In this document: positions 25,917 to 36,546 of the stretch, piece by piece
How positions within the stretch are numbered: the first letter of the stretch is position 1
Layout of the letters: each line of letters opens with the position of its first letter
Assembly (NCBI GenBank): GCA_033439765.1
Contig: JAULSN010000002.1
Span: forward strand, 4,526,001-4,590,000
Direction: 5' to 3'
Length of the DNA stretch: 64,000 nucleotides
Source: Lasiosphaeria ovina
Lineage: Eukaryota; Ascomycota; Sordariomycetes; Sordariales; Lasiosphaeriaceae
Position numbers and translations under genes: made by a program
Notes under the pieces: model-generated
Seen by the model: only the letters and a program-made list of their open reading frames with translations
What the model was told of the DNA's origin: nothing
The model's database searches: none

Positions 25917-27095
25917 TCAAAAATCGATGCCATCTTTAATGGTGCTTGCAGACGATTTCTCCTTGTGATCGTCATCCTCCATTGGCGGGAGGCTGTACGG
26001 CTTGATGACCAAACCCCTCGACGCGCTCAAGCTGAAGGACAGATTCTCACGGAAGGAGCTTGTCTCGGCCCCGCCCCCGCCCTTCTCGTGGTACACGGGC
26101 AGCGAGTGTATTCTGAGGAGCCCCTGGGCCTGGTCGCCGTTTCTCGAGTCTGTCTTGGGGGAGGTGGGTGGCGCTGCCGCCGCAGGGTTGGCGGGCAGAG
26201 GGATCAGCTCGACCACGCCGTCAGAGAGAAGCTCCATCCAGCGGACGAGGCCAGAGCCGCGTGGGAAAAGCGACGTCGGAAGCGTGATGAGCGCCGTGAG
26301 CTGTGCACTGTATTGCCTAAGCAGGGCTCTCAGTCCGTGCAAGAACTGCAGGACTTCAGCCGGCTGGCAACATCGAGAAGCGTAGAGGCTTGGTAGAAGA
26401 AGGCTCGGAATAACCAGGCGGTGAATTTCCGTCACAGGCGCCGCCTCCAGCTTAGCTCTCAGGTGTTTGATGATAGCAGCGAATGGGAAGACGGTGCTGG
26501 AGGCAGCCGAGTCGAGCGTTGGCGGGCCGGTGCTTGGAGTAGGATTTAGCGACCCTTTGCACGAAGTCGATGCAAGGCGTTTTGTCAGATCAAAGCCGTG
26601 ACAGAAAACCGAAGTTGCGCTGCTGTCGGCCCGGCCCGCAGAGGCCCCAGCATTGTATGCATTGCCCAGGGCCTCGTATCTCCACGCAATCTTCATCCTC
26701 TCTTCGACGGGAGCTGCCGGTTGCGCCGCCTTCGACTTGGCGTCGTCGGGAACAGCCACGCCAGGAAGCTGATGTCTCCACTCCACGGGGAAGCCCACCA
26801 CGTGCACCTGGTGACCTTGCACGAGCCCTTCGGCGGCGTAGTACCGCAAGAGCACGCCCGAGAAGTCAGTCGTGCCCTGCTCCTCGACCATCAACGACGT
26901 GCCCATGGGGAGACCGCCGTGGCCGGCAAGGAGCTGGTCAAGCGAGGCCGTTCCAGTAGACGTGGTGGGCCTGCCATCCAGAGGCGACGGCCGCAGTCCT
27001 GGCGCAAGCTGCGGCTTCTCTGATTTGGTCTGCGTCACTGCAGGGCGGCCGGGGCGGGCTGTCGAGAGCACCGTGTTTCTCTTCGTGAACGACAT
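25917..27095 (-). CDS. ELP4: Elongator complex protein 4
   Basis: Single exon, 392 aa. The N-terminal SFTKRN start and the block TGTASLDQLLAGHGGLPMGTSLMVEEQG, then LLRYYAAEGLVQGHQVHVVGFP, are typical of the Elp4/PAXNEB family. Later segments fit the RecA-like fold: EIHRLVIPSLLLPSLY, LHGLRALLRQYSAQLTALITLP and GVVELIPLP, with KGLLRIHSLPVYHEKG-like sequence near the end. Elp4 forms the Elp4-5-6 hexamer, which binds tRNA and works with Elp1-3 to add the 5-carboxymethyl group to wobble uridine, in the cytosol. The family has a RecA fold without a canonical P-loop in Elp4, and none is seen. It is divergent from RPB8 with 442 bp between starts. Confidence 0.93.
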   Translation of the reverse strand: MSFTKRNTVLSTARPGRPAVTQTKSEKPQLAPGLRPSPLDGRPTTSTGTASLDQLLAGHGGLPMGTSLMVEEQGTTDFSGVLLRYYAAEGLVQGHQVHVVGFPVEWRHQLPGVAVPDDAKSKAAQPAAPVEERMKIAWRYEALGNAYNAGASAGRADSSATSVFCHGFDLTKRLASTSCKGSLNPTPSTGPPTLDSAASSTVFPFAAIIKHLRAKLEAAPVTEIHRLVIPSLLLPSLYASRCCQPAEVLQFLHGLRALLRQYSAQLTALITLPTSLFPRGSGLVRWMELLSDGVVELIPLPANPAAAAPPTSPKTDSRNGDQAQGLLRIHSLPVYHEKGGGGAETSSFRENLSFSLSASRGLVIKPYSLPPMEDDDHKEKSSASTIKDGIDF

Positions 27096-27537
27096 TGTTA
27101 GTTATGCCGCCGTCTAATATCCTGCCAACAAACAAAAGATTGCCTGCGAAAACGGAAAGGACAATGCTTATGCTGGGTTGCAGTTGGAGTCCCTCCCGTC
27201 GTCACCTACACAGTATTGGCGGGGAGGAAAAGCTACCTACTGCCGCTAGAAGAAGACCCACATTCCGTGTCTTTGCCTGCCGGAAGCGAAACCCCTGCAA
27301 GAGCTTGTGCCCAGCGTGAATGGCCACGCTGGTAAAGTATTTTTCCCTTGTCAAACCTCATTAAAGATCACGCATCGCGTTTGCAAAACAGACTGCCAAC
27401 CAAAACCTCGTCCAACACTACGCTTCCAACCACTCCCCAAGCCCCTCCAGCTATAACCGCGCCCTCTTACAAAAAAAACCCCTCCAGCCTCCACAATAAA
27501 CAACCCCCCTCTCCCCCCCCCAAAAAAAAAAATCATA
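27096..27537. promoter_or_regulatory. Divergent promoter between ELP4 and RPB8
   Basis: 442 bp separate two start codons facing away from each other. The RPB8 side (27410-27537) is strikingly C- and A-rich (runs of C at 27506-27522 followed by A-runs just before ATAATG), consistent with a 5' leader of a housekeeping gene. No TATA box is evident. Confidence 0.6.
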
Positions 27538-28162
27538 ATGGCGGGCATGACATCTGACGCGTTCCTGTTCCACGACCGATTCACGATCGACGAGATTAAC
27601 GACAAGAAGTACGACCGGTGCGAGCGGCTGTACGGCAAGAACGTGGGGAACTCGTCCGAGGATGGCGAGCCGAGCAGCGTGGTTATTGAGCTGGACGTGA
27701 ACAAGGAGCTGTTCCCGACCAAGGTCGGCGACAGCGTCGACATTGTGATCGCGAGCACGCTCAACCTCGACGGCACCAAGGAGGACGACAAGGGCTGGCG
27801 CGACGACCGGAAGAGGGACGACGACAAGGCCTCGCTCGCCGACAACTACGACTACGTGTGCCACGGTAAGGTGTACAAGTTTGAGGACGGCAGCGACGGC
27901 CAGACAATGTGAGTAGTGATTTCGCAGATGCCCCCCCCCCTCCCCCGCCAACCCCGCCAACAAGCGAGCGACTGGAATGGTCCATGAAAAGGGAGAGTGT
28001 CGCCGTGGTTTAAGGCCTGCTATGCGCTCAAAGAAGATGGCTAACCTGGAGAACAGCACGGCATACATCTCATTTGGGGGCCTACTCATGAAGCTCGAGG
28101 GGCCGTACAAGAGGCTCACGCCGCTGCGCGTCGATTATGTCTATCTCTTGGTCAAGAAGTAG
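27538..28162 (+). CDS. RPB8: RNA polymerases I, II and III shared subunit RPABC3 (Rpb8)
   Basis: Two exons: 27538-27908 and 28057-28162, giving 158 aa, within the usual range of about 145-155. The intron is 148 bp (GTGAGT donor, CTAAC branch, AACAG acceptor). The sequence DAFLFHDRFTIDEINDKKYDR and SVVIELDVNKELFP, then NYDYVCHGKVYKFED, and spliced ITAYISFGGLLMKLEGPYKRL plus VDYVYLLVKK are diagnostic of Rpb8 (an OB-fold auxiliary subunit). A charged, family-variable loop (about residues 80-103, Asp/Lys-rich) interrupts the middle. The start ATG is preceded by an A-run, a good context for a fungus. It is a nuclear subunit shared by all three polymerases. Confidence 0.96.
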
Positions 28163-28497
28163 GAACTTTTGCCAAGTATTCTATAGATGCGCATATTGTT
28201 TTCGGTCGTGGGAGGAAAGAGCCAAGCAGAGGATGACACTAGTTGGATGTACAGGGAATTGAAGGGGGGGACGATATCTATAAAGGAAACAAACTCCCTC
28301 TCATCATTGCGCGCCACAGCCCCCAAGGTTGCTTCGAAGCTAGATAGTTACAGTTGGGGAAAACAGGCGTTCGGGGAAAGGGAATCAAAATGGGCAGGAA
28401 GCCCCTCCCCCCGGCGAAATATGGATTAAGAGATACCCGGGGAAAAAAAGGCGCGTCTATATTCAAAAGCACTCTGTGTCGTATCTAGAAGTCATCT
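28163..28497. other. Intergenic: convergent 3' flanks of RPB8 and the Nudix gene
   Basis: 335 bp between convergent stop codons. It is AT-rich next to the RPB8 stop, and there is no convincing ORF. Confidence 0.5.
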
Positions 28498-29944
28498 CTA
28501 GTGGAAGCTGTGGTGCGGCCCCGGAAAGGATATGTATCGGTGTGTTCTGGTGCGTAGCTCTTGGTAGTGAGGCTCGTTCTCAGGTGTGCAGATCCCGTGA
28601 CGCAGAAGGAAATCGAGCATGACCAAGGCGCAGTTTGGCTTCCACATTCCCTGGGCGAGCTGCTCCTGGATCTCCTCTACCGTGCGCAGGCTAAAACTCT
28701 CGACCTCGCCGTCCTTGGGCTCGGGGATGACGCTCCCGTCAGAGGGCAGCTCGAGGTCGTAAACCCACTGGCACTCTGGATAGATGTAGCCAGGCTCTCC
28801 GCCCGAGCGCTCGTCCGTGATGAAGATGTACGTGACGGTGCTGACTTCTCGTGCATAGCTGCGCACGACCATCTCGGGCAGCGAAGCTTCCTCGTCGGCC
28901 TCGCGAATGACGCACTCGAAAGGGTCCTCATTTGTCATCAGCCCGCCGGCAACGGTGTTGTCCAGCATGCCGGGGTACGTCGGCTTGGCGGTGGACCGCG
29001 TCGGGACCCATATGCGGAAGTCGTACTTGCTGTCGGCGTCGCGGCGGCGGATGAAGGCCGTCATGTGCACGCCGTACCGCGTGGTGCCAAAGAGGCCCAT
29101 GGCGGCGCGCTCCATGCTGAACAAGAGCTCGCCGTGGCGGCCGTAGACGGGCCACAGCTCGTCGCGCCAGCCCCTGAGTAAGCGGAACGTCTGGTTCTTG
29201 CGCCAGTACGCCGTCAGCTGGGCGACAAGGCGGGTGCGCTCCTCCTCCGTGTCGAGCTCGTGGAAGAGAGCCACGGTCCGGTCGGTAGGATTGATATCCA
29301 TGCGGCCCCTCACGCTGGTAGGCGTCTTGACCAGGGCATCGACGACGGCGATTGGCAGCCAGCCGATCGGGAACCAACCATCGCCGTCTTCCCAGACAAG
29401 CGCATAGAGCGCGTTCGTGAGCTCGGCATAGCCGGCAGGGTCCTTTTCGGGATCTGGAAACCTTCAGTGCGCAATATCATAGAGTAAGCAGCTGATTCCA
29501 AGACACACTTGCAATGCTCGTAAGTTTTGCATTTATTTTTAAGTTTTGGGTTCTGCTTTTTTCGTCTGTTTTTTCCGCCTTACCCAGCCCGAAGAACAGA
29601 TACGGCCAATGCACAAGGCGCGCCACCCGAAACAAGCGAGCAGCGACTGCCGACCCGCCACATGTCTCGGAGAATGATGTTGCACAGCATGATTCGGGAG
29701 GCATTGCTAGTGGGGGTGTGCAAAGTGTGGAAGGGGATTCCAGAAGCGGGCCGGGATTGACGCCTTCGCCGCCCGGCCGCATGGAGGGGTCGCGCAGGTG
29801 CAATTCTGACTGGGGGGGCATGGGCATTGGGAGGGGGGGGGGGGGGGTTGTACAGATTAGGAAAGAAGAAAATGAACAAGACAACAGCAAGACTTACGCA
29901 TCGCACTTGTTCAACAAATCGATATTGGCCAGTCGACGGGTCAT
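28498..29944 (-). CDS. Nudix hydrolase, thiamine-diphosphate-damage type (YJR142W-like, DUF4743)
   Basis: Two exons: 29944-29898 and 29461-28498, giving 336 aa, close to yeast YJR142W (342 aa). Spliced, the N-terminus reads MTRRLANIDLLNKCDAFPD, then GYAELTNALYAL and WFPIGWLPIAVVDAL, the family-typical DUF4743 part. The Nudix box is GGLMTNEDPFECVIREADEE. It fits GX5EX7REUXEE, but the final Gly is Ser (EEASL). The READEE catalytic acids are present. Plant and fungal relatives hydrolyse damaged (oxo/oxy) thiamine diphosphates, so a thiamine-repair role is inferred. The single intron is 436 bp, long for this genome, and contains a 16-bp homopolymer. A missed small exon is possible, but phase and N-terminal sequence fit without one. 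Confidence 0.85.
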
Positions 29945-32646
29945 GGCTGCGGCAGAAGTGGGGGATTTCTTTTTTTACTTTCTCTTGCGAGGATTGGTGT
30001 TTGGGAGGGCTTCTGGTTCCGAATGCGGGTTCCGAACGGCAGAGACGTGCCAGAAGGAAAAGTATTGTTAGGTAAGGTACGGAATAGATAGACACGGTAA
30101 GGTACGGTAGGTACGAATACTTGAGTTTGCGACTGCCGTGGATGGAGCTGGGCGGTACGTACAACACCATGAAACTCGGCAGAGCTGTGAAGGAGATGGC
30201 AAGCAGGCGATCCACGGCAATTCAAAAGGGCAAGCCAAATGGCGCCTTTATCACAAAAAGCCACTTCGGTCTGCTCGGGGTCTCTGGACATCAGTCCTGT
30301 CTTTCAAACTGCGATAGTGATGGCCGGCTTTGCTTGGGTGTGCGCCAAGACTTCGTCCGGCTTGACAAGCCCACGGTTTCGCCCCGAGCCGGGGCGCTCA
30401 ACCACGGTTCCCGTTCCAGCGGCGCCCTAGGTGAGTGGGCACTGGCCTAAAGCATGTGTTTCCAGCGGGCAACCCAATGGCAATGGAACCGAGTCGCATT
30501 CCCATTGAGTCCATGCCCGGTTTCCAATTCGAAGGCGGGCAGGGGTAGGGCAGGGCAGGGAGCAAGACATGGACTCCACCCTTAGACTTTGCTTCGGCAC
30601 CGGTAAAACTACCTTGTAAATGCCCACTTTTATACCAAAATAAGGTGCATTTTCCTAACCCACAACGCCCAGGACGATCGTCACTATTTGGCCAAAATGG
30701 CTTGGCGCGGAGAAAACGTCGACCGGCGCCGAGGCAAAGTCCAAGGGGCCATATGGAAGCAAACGGGCAGCCAAACGTGTCGGGTGCTCTCCAAGACCCA
30801 AGGGTTGTAACTTGTCGGCTCCTGCAACCCCACCACGGCCCGGGACGGCACAGCGACACTTAGGTCTCAGCTTTCTGGGCTGTCTAGGTATGGCATGGCA
30901 GCTGCAGATCACTCTCGAGTCTAGAAGCTGGGCGATGGTTCTAGTGCTCACTCTTGCGCGAACTACCTGGCGTGCAAACCCTACCTTGGACGTGCGAACC
31001 ACAGACGACAGTCTAACGGTTATTCGAACCCAGCATCTTGAGACGAGACGACTGCCGATCATTTTGGCCGGCCTCGTGGAAGCCGGGACCAGGGTGACAA
31101 ATTCACCCATTGCGGTTCCCAGTGGTCTCCTATGAGGTATGGCATGTGGGTAAAGGAACAATGAAAGGGGGAAACAGCCCAGTGAGAGGGGATTGAGGGG
31201 AAGCTGAAGGAGGACTCGGAGTGAGGAGGGGCTTTTGAAAGGAGGGGTTGCCCATACGTAGTGTAACAATTTTTAGGTCGGTTTGTCGCCGAGCCGCAGC
31301 GCAGCGGAGGAACCTCCGACAAAACCAACCAACCCGACCAACCAACATCGGCACGTCAGCCGTTACAACGACTTTGACTTATTCAATCACTAACGAGTCT
31401 TCCCGCATGCGCATGCGCGTGCGCTCCCGCCCTCGGACGAGCAAGAGGTAAACACCGCGATAACACCAGTTACCTACACACACCGTACTCCGTACATACC
31501 AAGACGACTTGGATCCGAGCAGTTTATCAAGCTGCACGCTCGCACAAGCCGTTGTGCGCCCCTCGCTACCGATTTTGAGAGTTACCTGAGGGAGGGCAGA
31601 GTGCCGCTCCGGAGTAATCGCCTGACTGACTGTGCAGATCATCAGCGAACGGTCCACATTCGACTCTCAGGGCAGCATTGCACGCGCTGCGCTCATTGGG
31701 TTCCTGGCCGCCGTTATCAATTGGACCACCTCACGTCGGGTCGCCTCAGGTTGCTCACCCAGAACCCGCAACCCCCCTGGTCCCTGCTTCCATTACTTGT
31801 TCGCTGGCCCGCCTGCCCACCTGCATTGCCTATCAGGTATCGGTATCCGTATACGTACAGTACCATACCTCCATACAACTTCAACGGACACATCATCCCG
31901 TGCGTGTGCCTTGCGGTTGGTTACCAGCCTACCTAGGTAGCTCGCCAACACGTCCGTCCATCTCAAGCACGGCCACCAACTAGACTACCCTAGCCAGGGC
32001 CCCAGTTGACGGGACTCCCTCCTGTCGTGTCGTGCAATACTTACACGGCCCCGCCGTCCCGTCGGTCATTATTCCGTCATTCGCAGCGCTCGTCACGGCC
32101 CCCCAGGTCCTGCCTAGGCCAGGCTTGTCGGCTTGAGCCCCGCTCTCAAGGCTATCGGCAGCTGCGTTGTCATTGCCATTGCCATTGCCATTGCCATTGC
32201 CATTGGCATTAACATTGGTAGACTAGGTACCTCGAACACTAGTCCCGTAGTGTAGAGACAACTCCAGGTTTGTTGGCAGGCACTACACTACGTATGGGGG
32301 TTCCCATCTAGACCCCGGCTGCACTCCCGTCATACCACCCCGAGCACGCGAACGCCGAGAGCACGACCGAGAACCATCCGTCACTAGCCTGAGCCTGTGT
32401 TGCTGTCAACTATCACTCGAGCACACCACTAGCACTGAGACTCGGACGGGTGACAATCCGAGCCCGGGGAATAAGCGAACCGTGTACGGTAGCGGCACTC
32501 ACGGACAGGGAGAGAGGAAAAACCCCCCCTGCCTTGGACAGGCCAAGACCATATATACTATAGCACGTGCTCTATATCGCGCCTCCCACATTCCTTTCCG
32601 CAAACCCGCCCGCCCGGTCTCTTATCTTTGGACAGACATCGTAACC
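29945..32646. other. 2.7-kb intergenic region between divergent Nudix and OPI10 genes
   Basis: The longest left-half gap without a gene. It holds many short GTACGGTAGGTACG-like repeats (30066-30116), a TACTCCGTA 9-mer (31486-31494), and a CCATTG hexamer microsatellite (32171-32210). Both promoters must lie here, Nudix on the left and OPI10 on the right (about 32240-32640). No ORF in either strand shows family-like sequence. A long 5' UTR or noncoding transcript is possible but cannot be seen from sequence alone. Confidence 0.5.
32171..32210. repeat. CCATTG hexanucleotide microsatellite
   Basis: About six tandem copies of CATTGC/CCATTG lie about 440 bp upstream of the OPI10 ATG. The last copy diverges (GGCATT). 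Confidence 0.9.
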
Positions 32647-33282
32647 ATGTCTCAACCCCTCTTCGGCCTAGTCCCTGCGGGCCAGCCGGTGATTGTGTCC
32701 CCCTCGGAGACACCCACGCCGACTACTTTCTTGTTCGCCATCCCAGCCGCCAACTCGCCGTCGCCGTCGCCGTCGTCGTCAGCCTCGCCCTCCTTCTCGC
32801 ACATCGTAGTGTTTCTGCTCCCCGGCGTCGTGCTCCCCGAGGGCACCGCCGCAGCCATCTACCTGGTGACCCCCGGCCAGGACGGGCCGGCCTCCAAGTT
32901 CCTGGGCGGCATCGGCCCGGGAAAGGAGAGTGCCATCTTCAAGCTGAGCGCTTCTTCGGCCGCCGGGAACGTCGTGCTGGGCATCTCACTCGAGCCCGCC
33001 GACTCGGTGGGCGCCCGAATGGCCGAGATGGCGGCCGCCAAGTCGGCAAGTTGTAACGGCGGTGCGTTAGTCCCCGTACCTTCTTCTTCCCAGGCACAGC
33101 AGCAGCCTTCCACCATAGTTCTCGCCCAGCGGATCATACAGAACGCATTCAACTTCTTGGCTAGCTTCAGCGGCACAGCCGGCCAGGTCGAGGTGGTGCC
33201 CCTCAAGGCGTTTGAGGAATGGTGGAAGAAATTCGAGTCCAAGGTCCGCTCCGATCCGGGATTTCTGGAGCGGAGCGACTGA
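32647..33282 (+). CDS. OPI10: Hikeshi/OPI10-family protein (Hsp70 nuclear import)
   Basis: Single exon, 211 aa. The ATG at 32647 is preferred to an upstream in-frame start because MSQPLFGLVPAGQPV is the family's conserved N-terminus and the upstream residues (from 32482) are low-complexity. The hydrophobic strand HIVVFLLPGVVLPEGTAAAIYL and KFLGGIGPGKESAIFKLS match Hikeshi. The C-terminal helices (LAQRIIQNAFNFLASFSG, VPLKAFEEWWKKFESKVRSDPGFLER) match as well. Human Hikeshi carries Hsp70 into the nucleus on heat stress; yeast OPI10 loss gives an inositol-overproduction phenotype. A Ser/Pro-rich insertion (residues about 36-50) and a Ser/Gln linker are odd but common in fungal members. Confidence 0.93.
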   Translation: MSQPLFGLVPAGQPVIVSPSETPTPTTFLFAIPAANSPSPSPSSSASPSFSHIVVFLLPGVVLPEGTAAAIYLVTPGQDGPASKFLGGIGPGKESAIFKLSASSAAGNVVLGISLEPADSVGARMAEMAAAKSASCNGGALVPVPSSSQAQQQPSTIVLAQRIIQNAFNFLASFSGTAGQVEVVPLKAFEEWWKKFESKVRSDPGFLERSD

Positions 33283-34376
33283 GTAAGCGAGCCAAAAGAA
33301 ACGAAAAAAGGGGGGTGAGAGGTGAGGGTTTAGGTAGGTGCTTCGGCCATGCCGACTGGGTGGCAAGCTAGAGCTGTGCCGCCATGTAAATAAATGATGC
33401 ATTTTGACCGGGGGGGTGGTGGGGGTTCTGGGAGTGCGGTACGTTCTGCACCTCTGGGAGATCTGGTTGCTTTATTTTGTCGCTCGCCACGCTCTGGTTA
33501 GCCTTGCTGTGTCCTGGCCATCCTGGAAATTTGGTAGGATCCCATTTTCGCCGGGATGATCCGGTGAAGGGCATATGAGACTAGACTAGACCCTCTAGAC
33601 CAACAAATGAAACAATCCTCTGGTGAGAAAAGAGAGGAGGAAGAAAGAGACGCCCTAGATTCGAAGTGAGCACGCCTCAAGTCTTTCTCGTTCATGGATA
33701 CCAGCATCAAACCACTGCCCTTCAGAATCAAACATCCACTAATCACCATCCCATCCAGATTCCCCGAACAAACAAAGGAGGAAAGAGAAAGGGAGCAGGC
33801 AACGCCGTCACGCCTCGCCGGCATGTCGCTCACCATTGGCATTACGGCATACGAGGGACCAACCCAAACAAAAAAGGGGGCGGGTGGCAAAGCATAAAAA
33901 GCAACATCAGAATTCCGCTCTATTGCCCATCGATCGGATCGTCTGAAAACCCGTCCGTCCGTACACGTGAAATCATTCCATCACATCAATCACACCCGCT
34001 GCTACTCGTACCATGCCCTACCGTACCGAGCCCAATCGAGAGAAAAAAGCAAACAGTCCCCCATACCTAACCAAGTCAGTCCCGACCCACGTTTAATAAT
34101 AATGATGATGATGATAACCAAAAAATAGGATATAAGAAGAGAAGAAGAAATCTATGTACATGGAACAGAAATGGCGGTGTTTTGATTTTTTGTATATCTC
34201 TTTTTTGACAACCGCGCCCCGAATCTGACGATATCTGATCAGACCGCAAACACCAACTCCAACAACACCCACTCACGCCTGGCTGGCTAGCTGGCAACAA
34301 GGGGCTCCCGGGGTATGTGCCCTACAAAACAAGAAAACTCGAACACGGTGAATTGAACAGAAGATGCCGTATGCCG
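33283..34376. other. Intergenic: convergent 3' flanks of OPI10 and the apyrase gene
   Basis: 1.1 kb between convergent stops. It holds purine-rich and A-rich tracts (33630-33800) and an ATGATGATGATGAT microsatellite (34101-34114). No gene is supported. Confidence 0.5.
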
Positions 34377-36546
34377 TCAGTCCTGCTGCAGCGGCGAAAT
34401 GAGTGGGCTCTTCTGGCGCGTGGGGCTGCCCGCACGGCTCCGCTTGCCGGCGTGGAGCATCTGCAGGCTGCTGGGCAGGAGGCGGTCTCTGCTGTCGGTC
34501 CTGACGACGAGGCCGCTGCGGTCGATGGCCGAGCCCGAGGGCGTGGGCTCGAACTCGGTGAGGTTGACCTTGGGGGTGGCGAGGCCCGAGGTGCGGCCGA
34601 AGCCGGAGCCCTCGCTCGAGTCCGAGTGGTCGTTGTCGCCGCCGTCGGATGACGACGACGAATCGACGTCGCCCAGCTCAAAGTGATCTGCATCACCCTC
34701 CTCCATGACGCGCTCATACATGGCCGACGGCCGCCCAAACAGCTTGTTGGTGATGATAGACAAGCCGCGCCCGCCGCCGCCCTTCCTGGGGCTGCCCGGC
34801 CGCCGCGGCCGGTGGAAGAACAGTGCGTTCACCTTGCCGTATAGCCGCATGCGCCGCTCCCTCGTGCGGAAGAAGTAGAGCAGCACGACGAAGAGCAGGA
34901 AGAAGATAAGGAGGCCCGAGGCCGACCTCGACTTGGCTTTGTCAAGGAGGTCTTCGGTCTCGAGGTCCCAGTCGTCGTCGCCGTCGCGCGTCTCGTTGGC
35001 GTGGCCGTGCGGCCGCCAGCTGGACCCGGCGAATTGGAAGTCTGAAGGTATCGTCTCTGCGGCGTTGCTGCCGAACCCCACGGGGTACCTGTCGTCGCCG
35101 CTCTTGGGCGGTATCTGGCCGGCCGCGTACAGCACCATCTTGCCCAGCGTCCAGCTGACCTCGATGTCGCCAATCTTGTCGACGGGCTGGAAGGGGTCCA
35201 GGAAGCCCTGCTGCTTGGCATGTTCGAGAGCGCCTTTAGAAACGTTAGCTGCCGGCAGCTTCTCGATGCCAATGCGCGGGATCCCGATGCCGTCGTGCAG
35301 CACGTTAATCAGCCACGAAGCCTTGAAGCAAGCCTCCTGTGCAATCTTGGCGTCCACTTTCTTCCGTGTGTCGAGCTTAGGTACGATAGAGTCCCAATCC
35401 CGGCTGCAAAAATCCTTTACTCTTTGCTGATACGTCTTGAAGTCATACGCCTTGTCGCCCTCGCCTCCAAACACACCGTGTGTTGTATGCCAGTATTCCG
35501 ACACTCCAATGAAGTGGTTGACGTCAAAATCTATTGCCGGCACATGCTGGCCGTTGAGTAAGCAGGGTTGGTCCCGGCATGGCTTATCCTTCCCGAGCAG
35601 AGGGTAGGTTAGTTTCAAACATCCATCGAACGCCCCCGTGCCGAGTAAAGTAAGGACATCTGTCCTGTGCCCTCCAACTTGATCGCCGTCCAGTGTTGTC
35701 CGTAGCCCCTTTGGCATACATGGATCAGGGAGTTCGTTCTCTGCCGAAGGCGTATACAGTTCCTTAAGGCTCTGAACATATGATTCCCGTGCTTGGTTAA
35801 CGCCAAATCCAAGCCATGTGGCAGTGAAGACCTTATATTCAGACGCCGAGCCGTCGATGGTGCGCATCCGCAGCAGCTTCAAGTCGTTTGAGTGTTTCTC
35901 GGCCTCGGTCGAGTTGGGAGCGAATGCAATCTGCGCTGATGCGCCACCCATGTCGAGAAACCCGTACGTATGGTGGCCCTTCCCGTGCTGGTGACTGTCG
36001 GGCTTGTCGAAGCCTCCCAAGAGGTAATTCGAGGCAATCCAACCGTACAGCCCCTCGGTTTCGCCTGGTATTACCTGGATGTGCAGGCCGCAGTCTGGGA
36101 GGGAAAAGTCGGTATTTTCCTGGAAATAGCGACAGATTTGGTTCGTCAGGGAGGCCTGTGTGGAATCAGGAAGAAGGCGCATCCCGGCCGTAGCCATTAG
36201 GAAGATGGGCGTGTCCTTGATCTTGTCTTCGGGTATGATCTTTAGGGCATGGTCGATCAAGGACTGCAGGTGTTCGGGGCCGACCCGAGAGGGCTTGTCG
36301 CCAAACTCGGAGACGCCGGGGCGAATCTTCTTGGTCCATTTCTTTTCCGTCACCAACCGCGGCAGACTCCCATGTTCTTTTTTGGATGCGTTCTTAAGCG
36401 CCTTCTCTGGGTCTTTCCATCGGTAGATGTGAAGTCGTGTGCCTGACGATCCGGCGTCGAGAATGACACCCCATCGCCCTACGAGTCTGGGTCAGCGACA
36501 CAAAGCAGGAAGGAAATGGGCAAATGCTCCTACATTTTTTCCCCAT
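34377..36546 (-). CDS. YND1: Golgi apyrase, GDA1/CD39 family (Ynd1-type)
   Basis: Two exons: 36546-36534 (13 bp) and 36478-34377, giving 704 aa. Spliced, the start reads MGKKWRWGVILDAGSSGTRLH, which recreates apyrase conserved region 1 (DAGSSGTR). ACR2 is PIFLMATAGMRLL, ACR3 is GETEGLYGWIASNYLLGG and ACR4 is YGFLDMGGASAQIAF. The catalytic part ends before a single C-terminal membrane span (GLLIFFLLFVVLLYFF) followed by Arg-rich residues and a Ser/Asp-rich cytosolic tail. This C-terminally anchored, N-lumenal layout is that of yeast Ynd1. It hydrolyses nucleoside di- and triphosphates in the Golgi lumen, clearing GDP/UDP made by glycosyltransferases such as Anp1 (encoded in this window). The 55-bp intron has a less common GTAGGA donor. 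No transmembrane signal precedes ACR1, as in Ynd1. Confidence 0.93.

Noticed and set aside
34317..34652. Frame on the + strand at the end of the apyrase gene
   Set aside because: It overlaps the apyrase tail in antisense and shows no recognisable sequence.
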